Assembly (NCBI GenBank): GCA_947253305.1
Contig: CAMXYZ010000014.1
Span: 1-17,048 of the forward strand
Length of the DNA: 17,048 bases
Reading direction: 5' to 3'
Source of the DNA: an uncultured Helcococcus sp.
GTDB taxonomy: Bacteria > Bacillota > Clostridia > Tissierellales > Peptoniphilaceae
Under the pieces are notes generated by a model. The model saw nothing but the letters and a program-made list of their open reading frames with translations, made no database searches and was not told the origin of the DNA. The translations under genes were made by a program, and so were the position numbers. Shown here one piece after another: positions 14,699 through 17,048 of the stretch (position 1 is its first letter; every line of letters starts with the position of its first letter).

Positions 14699-15316
14699 TT
14701 AGTCTAATTCTATAAATTCACCTGTTTTAGCATCAACTATAACATCTTTACCTTCTTTAAAATCTATATCATATACTAATTTTCCATGTTCAGTTTTAAT
14801 TTTCCATTCTTCTACGTACTTACTTGTAGCATTTTGGAGTCCAACTTCAATAGCTTTTTCTGGTGATACAATTTCACTTAAAACTATAGGAATATAATTG
14901 TCTTTTGTATCTTTTTCTTTTGAACTTGATTTTACATTACCAGTGTTTGCATCTATTTCAATTTCGTATTCAATACCATCTTTAAAACCTTCAATTTCGT
15001 AGTCATATCCATTAGATTCTTCTTCTAATTGGAAACTTGTAATCTCGATAGTATTATCACCAAAAGTATCATAGAAAATCTTCAAAGCTTCTTCTAATTC
15101 CACTTCAAATGTTTTCCCATTTAAGCCAAGATTTTGATTTGTGTTTTCTGCTTTTGTTTCAATTTCTTTTGTAGTTTCTTTTACTGTTTCTTGAATAGTT
15201 TCTTTTGTAGTTTCTTTATTTGTCTCATTAGTAGTATTCCCAGTGTTATTACCACAAGCAACTAATGTGAAAACTAAGACTACTGACATTAATAAAGTTA
15301 AAAATTTCTTTTTCAT
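14699..15316 (-). CDS. PepSY-type lipoprotein
   Basis: The 205-residue product has a signal peptide ending in lipobox LVAC, with Cys21 for lipid attachment. A Thr/Glu/Lys-rich linker follows (about 30-58) with repeated KET units. Two PepSY-like units then appear: residues about 70-132, ending YEIEIDANTGNVKS, and 148-203, ending KDVIVDAKTGEFIEL. Such domains occur in extracellular lipoproteins and often modulate enzymes; no specific partner can be named. The ATG at 15316 is chosen, because GGAGG (15325-15329) sits eight bases upstream and the longer frame back to 15415 would run through the terminator of the preceding gene. Confidence 0.85.
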   Translation of the reverse strand: MKKKFLTLLMSVVLVFTLVACGNNTGNTTNETNKETTKETIQETVKETTKEIETKAENTNQNLGLNGKTFEVELEEALKIFYDTFGDNTIEITSFQLEEESNGYDYEIEGFKDGIEYEIEIDANTGNVKSSSKEKDTKDNYIPIVLSEIVSPEKAIEVGLQNATSKYVEEWKIKTEHGKLVYDIDFKEGKDVIVDAKTGEFIELD

Positions 15317-15344
15317 AATAATTTCCTCCAAAATATTTTTCTGT

Positions 15345-15373
15345 ATTATGTGTACATTTACATGTATACCCAA
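15345..15373 (-). promoter_or_regulatory. Promoter of the PepSY lipoprotein gene
   Basis: On the minus strand, TTGGGT (15373-15368), a 17-bp spacer and CATAAT (15350-15345). The spacer contains TACATGTA, a short palindrome. Confidence 0.6.
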
Positions 15374-15387
15374 ATTAAAATTTTTTA

Positions 15388-15417
15388 ATAAAAATGAGAG
15401 ACTTTCATCTCTCATCT
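15388..15417 (-). terminator. Terminator of the 64-residue membrane protein gene
   Basis: On the minus strand ATGAGAGA (15415-15408) pairs with TCTCTCAT (15401-15394) around a six-base loop, followed by TTTTT. Confidence 0.85.
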
Positions 15418-15427
15418 TAATTAAATA

Positions 15428-15622
15428 TTATTTATTAGATAAATCCAAGGGATTATTACCGTACTCTAAAATAGAATATACTATGCCTGCAATTATTAAC
15501 AACAACCAGCTTTGACTCCAATTGTTAGTGCTAATACTAATTATAAAATAAATTATAGAAACAACTGTCCAATATATATAAGAATCTAGTCTCTTTAGAA
15601 ATTTTCTAGTATTATTTTGCAT
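15428..15622 (-). CDS. Small two-helix membrane protein resembling the C-terminus of its neighbour
   Basis: The 64-residue product has helices at about 16-33 and 38-53, with the motif TNNWSQSW between them. Over 36 residues (17-52) it shares about 16 identical positions with the C-terminal helix pair of the upstream permease-prefix protein (residues 274-309, motif TDNWSYSW), counted by eye without gaps. Similar N-W-x-x-x-W helix pairs occur at the C-termini of other Firmicute membrane proteins. ATG 15622 is preceded by AGGAG (15628-15632) at five bases. It has its own promoter and terminator, so it is probably expressed. Function is unknown. Confidence 0.8.
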   Translation of the reverse strand: MQNNTRKFLKRLDSYIYWTVVSIIYFIISISTNNWSQSWLLLIIAGIVYSILEYGNNPLDLSNK

Positions 15623-15662
15623 TGAAACTCCTTTTTTGATTTATTTATTTGCCTCCATATTT

Positions 15663-15699
15663 ATTATAACCCATATATGAAAACGCAATCAAGCGTTTT
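15663..15699 (-). promoter_or_regulatory. Promoter with inverted repeat around its -35 box
   Basis: On the minus strand TTGATT (15692-15687), an 18-bp spacer and TATAAT (15668-15663). The -35 hexamer is exactly the centre of an inverted repeat with 7-bp arms, AAAACGC (15680-15686) and GCGTTTT (15693-15699) as read on the plus strand. The repeat could be an operator or a hairpin of an upstream transcript. Confidence 0.55.
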
Positions 15700-15730
15700 T
15701 AAATAATTTTTATATTTTTTTTATATAAAA

Positions 15731-15762
15731 TGAGAAGATCCTTTGGATTATCAAAAGACCTT
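15731..15762 (-). terminator. Possible weak terminator of the padR / permease-prefix operon
   Basis: In minus-strand RNA, GGUCUUUUG (15760-15752) can pair with CAAAGGAUC (15745-15737) in nine pairs including two G-U. On the plus strand these become mismatches, which suggests the minus strand is the functional one. The T run after it is poor. Confidence 0.45.
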
Positions 15763-15802
15763 TTCTAGTATATCTGCGTTAATTTATTTATTTGTTTCTA
15801 TA

Positions 15803-16765
15803 TTAATCATCGGTTTTAATAGCTGTGATTACTATAGCTATTATCATGAAAACACCACCTGCGATAGGGAATATTATCCATGAATAGCTCCAATTGTCCG
15901 TAATAAAACTATATGCAAAATAGGATATTACAATTATTGGCCAAAATACGGATGCAATCTTATTTATTAAATTATTTGCTTTTTTCCCTGACACAGTATA
16001 ATCACCTACTTGTAGTAATTTATCAGTTGCTGATTTTTTCATACCTGTTGTTATTAGATTCTTTACTGAAATTGATATAACTACTATCATTAGTGTGACA
16101 GCATATAATAAATAATCCTGATAGGCCTCTACAGCACCAGTTAAAATTACAGGTATTACGCTTAAGAGCATTAATACTAGATTGATAGCTATATTATTTT
16201 CAAAATTAAGTCTACTTCTGACCTCTTCTACATATGATTTAGCAGCTAAACTTAAACCTATATTTTCTTTTTCTATATAATTATATTTTTCTAATTTGAT
16301 ACCATGAGTAATGTAAATATAAGTTCCCACACCTAATAAAATAAATGTTATAGGAATACCTATTATAGTAATTGAGTCTTCTTGTATCAAACCTTTTTCC
16401 GACAATGCTACTAAAAATACAAATAGTGCACCAATTAAAATCATAAGCATTGTAGCTACTGAAATCATTTTGGATGCTTTTTTTGTAGTTTCATAATATT
16501 CTTGAGCTTCATATTTATCTATTGTTTTTAAGATTTCTCTATTTTCTATATCTGAACTAATTCCTAATAAATCAGAAATTTCGTCAAGATTACCAAATTG
16601 AGAGATTACTATACCTACAGCTTCATTATCAGATTTACCTTCGATTAACAATTGTTCATATTTATCTTCCATCATTTGACGTAATTCATTTTTTGCATCT
16701 ATTACATTAGAATTATTTGGAAGACCTTTAAACATATTGTCTAAATAATTGTTTATTGTTTCCAT
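15803..16765 (-). CDS. HAAS/permease-prefix-domain membrane protein
   Basis: The 320-residue product opens with a soluble helical segment (about 1-75: INNYLDNMFKGLP, ELRQMMEDKYEQLLIEGKSDNEAV, VISQFGNLDEISDLLG). This resembles the HAAS/permease prefix domain commonly encoded next to PadR regulators in Firmicutes. About six membrane helices follow (100-121, 132-152, 191-211, 217-235, 270-289, 294-315). The ATG at 16765 lies one base after the PadR stop, behind AAGGAG (16776-16771), so the two genes are co-translated. In such pairs the PadR protein usually controls the operon and the membrane protein is thought to respond to envelope or antibiotic stress; its exact job here is unknown. Confidence 0.82.
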   Translation of the reverse strand: METINNYLDNMFKGLPNNSNVIDAKNELRQMMEDKYEQLLIEGKSDNEAVGIVISQFGNLDEISDLLGISSDIENREILKTIDKYEAQEYYETTKKASKMISVATMLMILIGALFVFLVALSEKGLIQEDSITIIGIPITFILLGVGTYIYITHGIKLEKYNYIEKENIGLSLAAKSYVEEVRSRLNFENNIAINLVLMLLSVIPVILTGAVEAYQDYLLYAVTLMIVVISISVKNLITTGMKKSATDKLLQVGDYTVSGKKANNLINKIASVFWPIIVISYFAYSFITDNWSYSWIIFPIAGGVFMIIAIVITAIKTDD

Positions 16766-16766
16766 A

Positions 16767-17048
16767 CTATCTCCTTATAAAATTTTCAATGATTTCTTTT
16801 GTTAAATACCACTCATCAACTTTTGAGTCATAATATTTTTTTCCGCTATCTGTTATTCTGTAATATGTTCTTCGATTTTTTTCTGATTCAGGATTTTTGA
16901 AAGTAGATATATAACCATACTTTTCTAATCTTTTAAAAGCAGAATATAGGGTAGTTTCTTTCATAATGAGCTTTTCATTTGTAATTTCGGTTATTGTCTT
17001 AGAAACTTCGTAACCATATGAAGGCCCATTAATTAATATATATAAGAT
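16767..17048 (-). CDS. PadR-family transcriptional regulator (N-terminus outside the window)
   Basis: The frame is open on the minus strand from the window end at 17048 to a TAG at 16769-16767, giving 93 residues. It reads ILYILINGPSYGYEVSK, then LYSAFKRLEKYGYIS, then RRTYYRITDSGKKYY. This is the winged-helix order of PadR proteins: the G-P-x-Y-G-Y-E turn, the recognition-helix region ending L-Y-x-A-F-x-R-L-E, and the R-x-Y-Y-x-I-T-x-x-G wing. The internal Met at 16964 is not the start, because the family motif continues upstream of it. Probably about 15 residues are missing. Confidence 0.9.
   Translation of the reverse strand: MLYILINGPSYGYEVSKTITEITNEKLIMKETTLYSAFKRLEKYGYISTFKNPESEKNRRTYYRITDSGKKYYDSKVDEWYLTKEIIENFIRR

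Noticed and set aside
15317..15415. Longer N-terminus for the PepSY lipoprotein (start at 15415)
   Set aside because: It would begin within the terminator of the upstream gene and place 33 residues before a normal lipoprotein signal peptide; the ATG at 15316 has a good ribosome binding site.

Overview
The window is strongly AT-rich on both strands. It carries Firmicute-type Shine-Dalgarno sites, sigma-A promoters, two Gram-positive-style riboswitches (SAM-I and tetrahydrofolate), an Rnf-type membrane complex and an oxygen-sensitive class III ribonucleotide reductase. This points to an anaerobic low-GC Firmicute. A Tissierellia/Peptoniphilaceae-like or other clostridial host is a reasonable guess, but the genus cannot be fixed from this sequence.

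Layout, plus strand: (1) the 3' end of a soluble lytic transglycosylase and its terminator; (2) a tightly packed rnfC-D-G-E-A operon (422-5368) closed by a strong terminator; (3) a CPA-type cation/proton antiporter (5597-6790); (4) a near-ideal promoter, SAM-I riboswitch and terminator controlling metN-metI-metQ, a methionine ABC importer (6847-9494); (5) a small four-helix membrane protein; (6) nrdD-nrdG behind a promoter that carries a tandem pair of NrdR-box-like sites; (7) a 3-methyladenine DNA glycosylase gene (tag); (8) a THF riboswitch controlling a FolT-like folate ECF transporter subunit with an extra N-terminal membrane domain. Minus strand, converging on folT: a PadR-type regulator (cut by the window end), a HAAS/permease-prefix membrane protein coupled to it, a 64-residue two-helix protein resembling that protein's C-terminus, and a PepSY-type lipoprotein.

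The most unusual object is the Rnf-like operon. It has no rnfB next to it. Its RnfA and RnfE contain no cysteine at all, so the four positions that normally hold the intramembrane iron-sulfur cluster are Asp, Ser, Leu and Ser. Its RnfG is about 2.5 times the usual length, with three FMN-binding-like repeats; the first and last keep the Thr flavinylation motif and the middle one has lost it. RnfC keeps both 4Fe-4S cysteine sets and RnfD keeps its flavinylation Thr. Taken together this looks like a rewired, flavin-dominated relative of Rnf rather than the standard ferredoxin:NAD+ complex. That functional reading is inference.

No tRNA, rRNA, CRISPR array or insertion sequence was seen. No gene-free stretch exceeds 300 bases.
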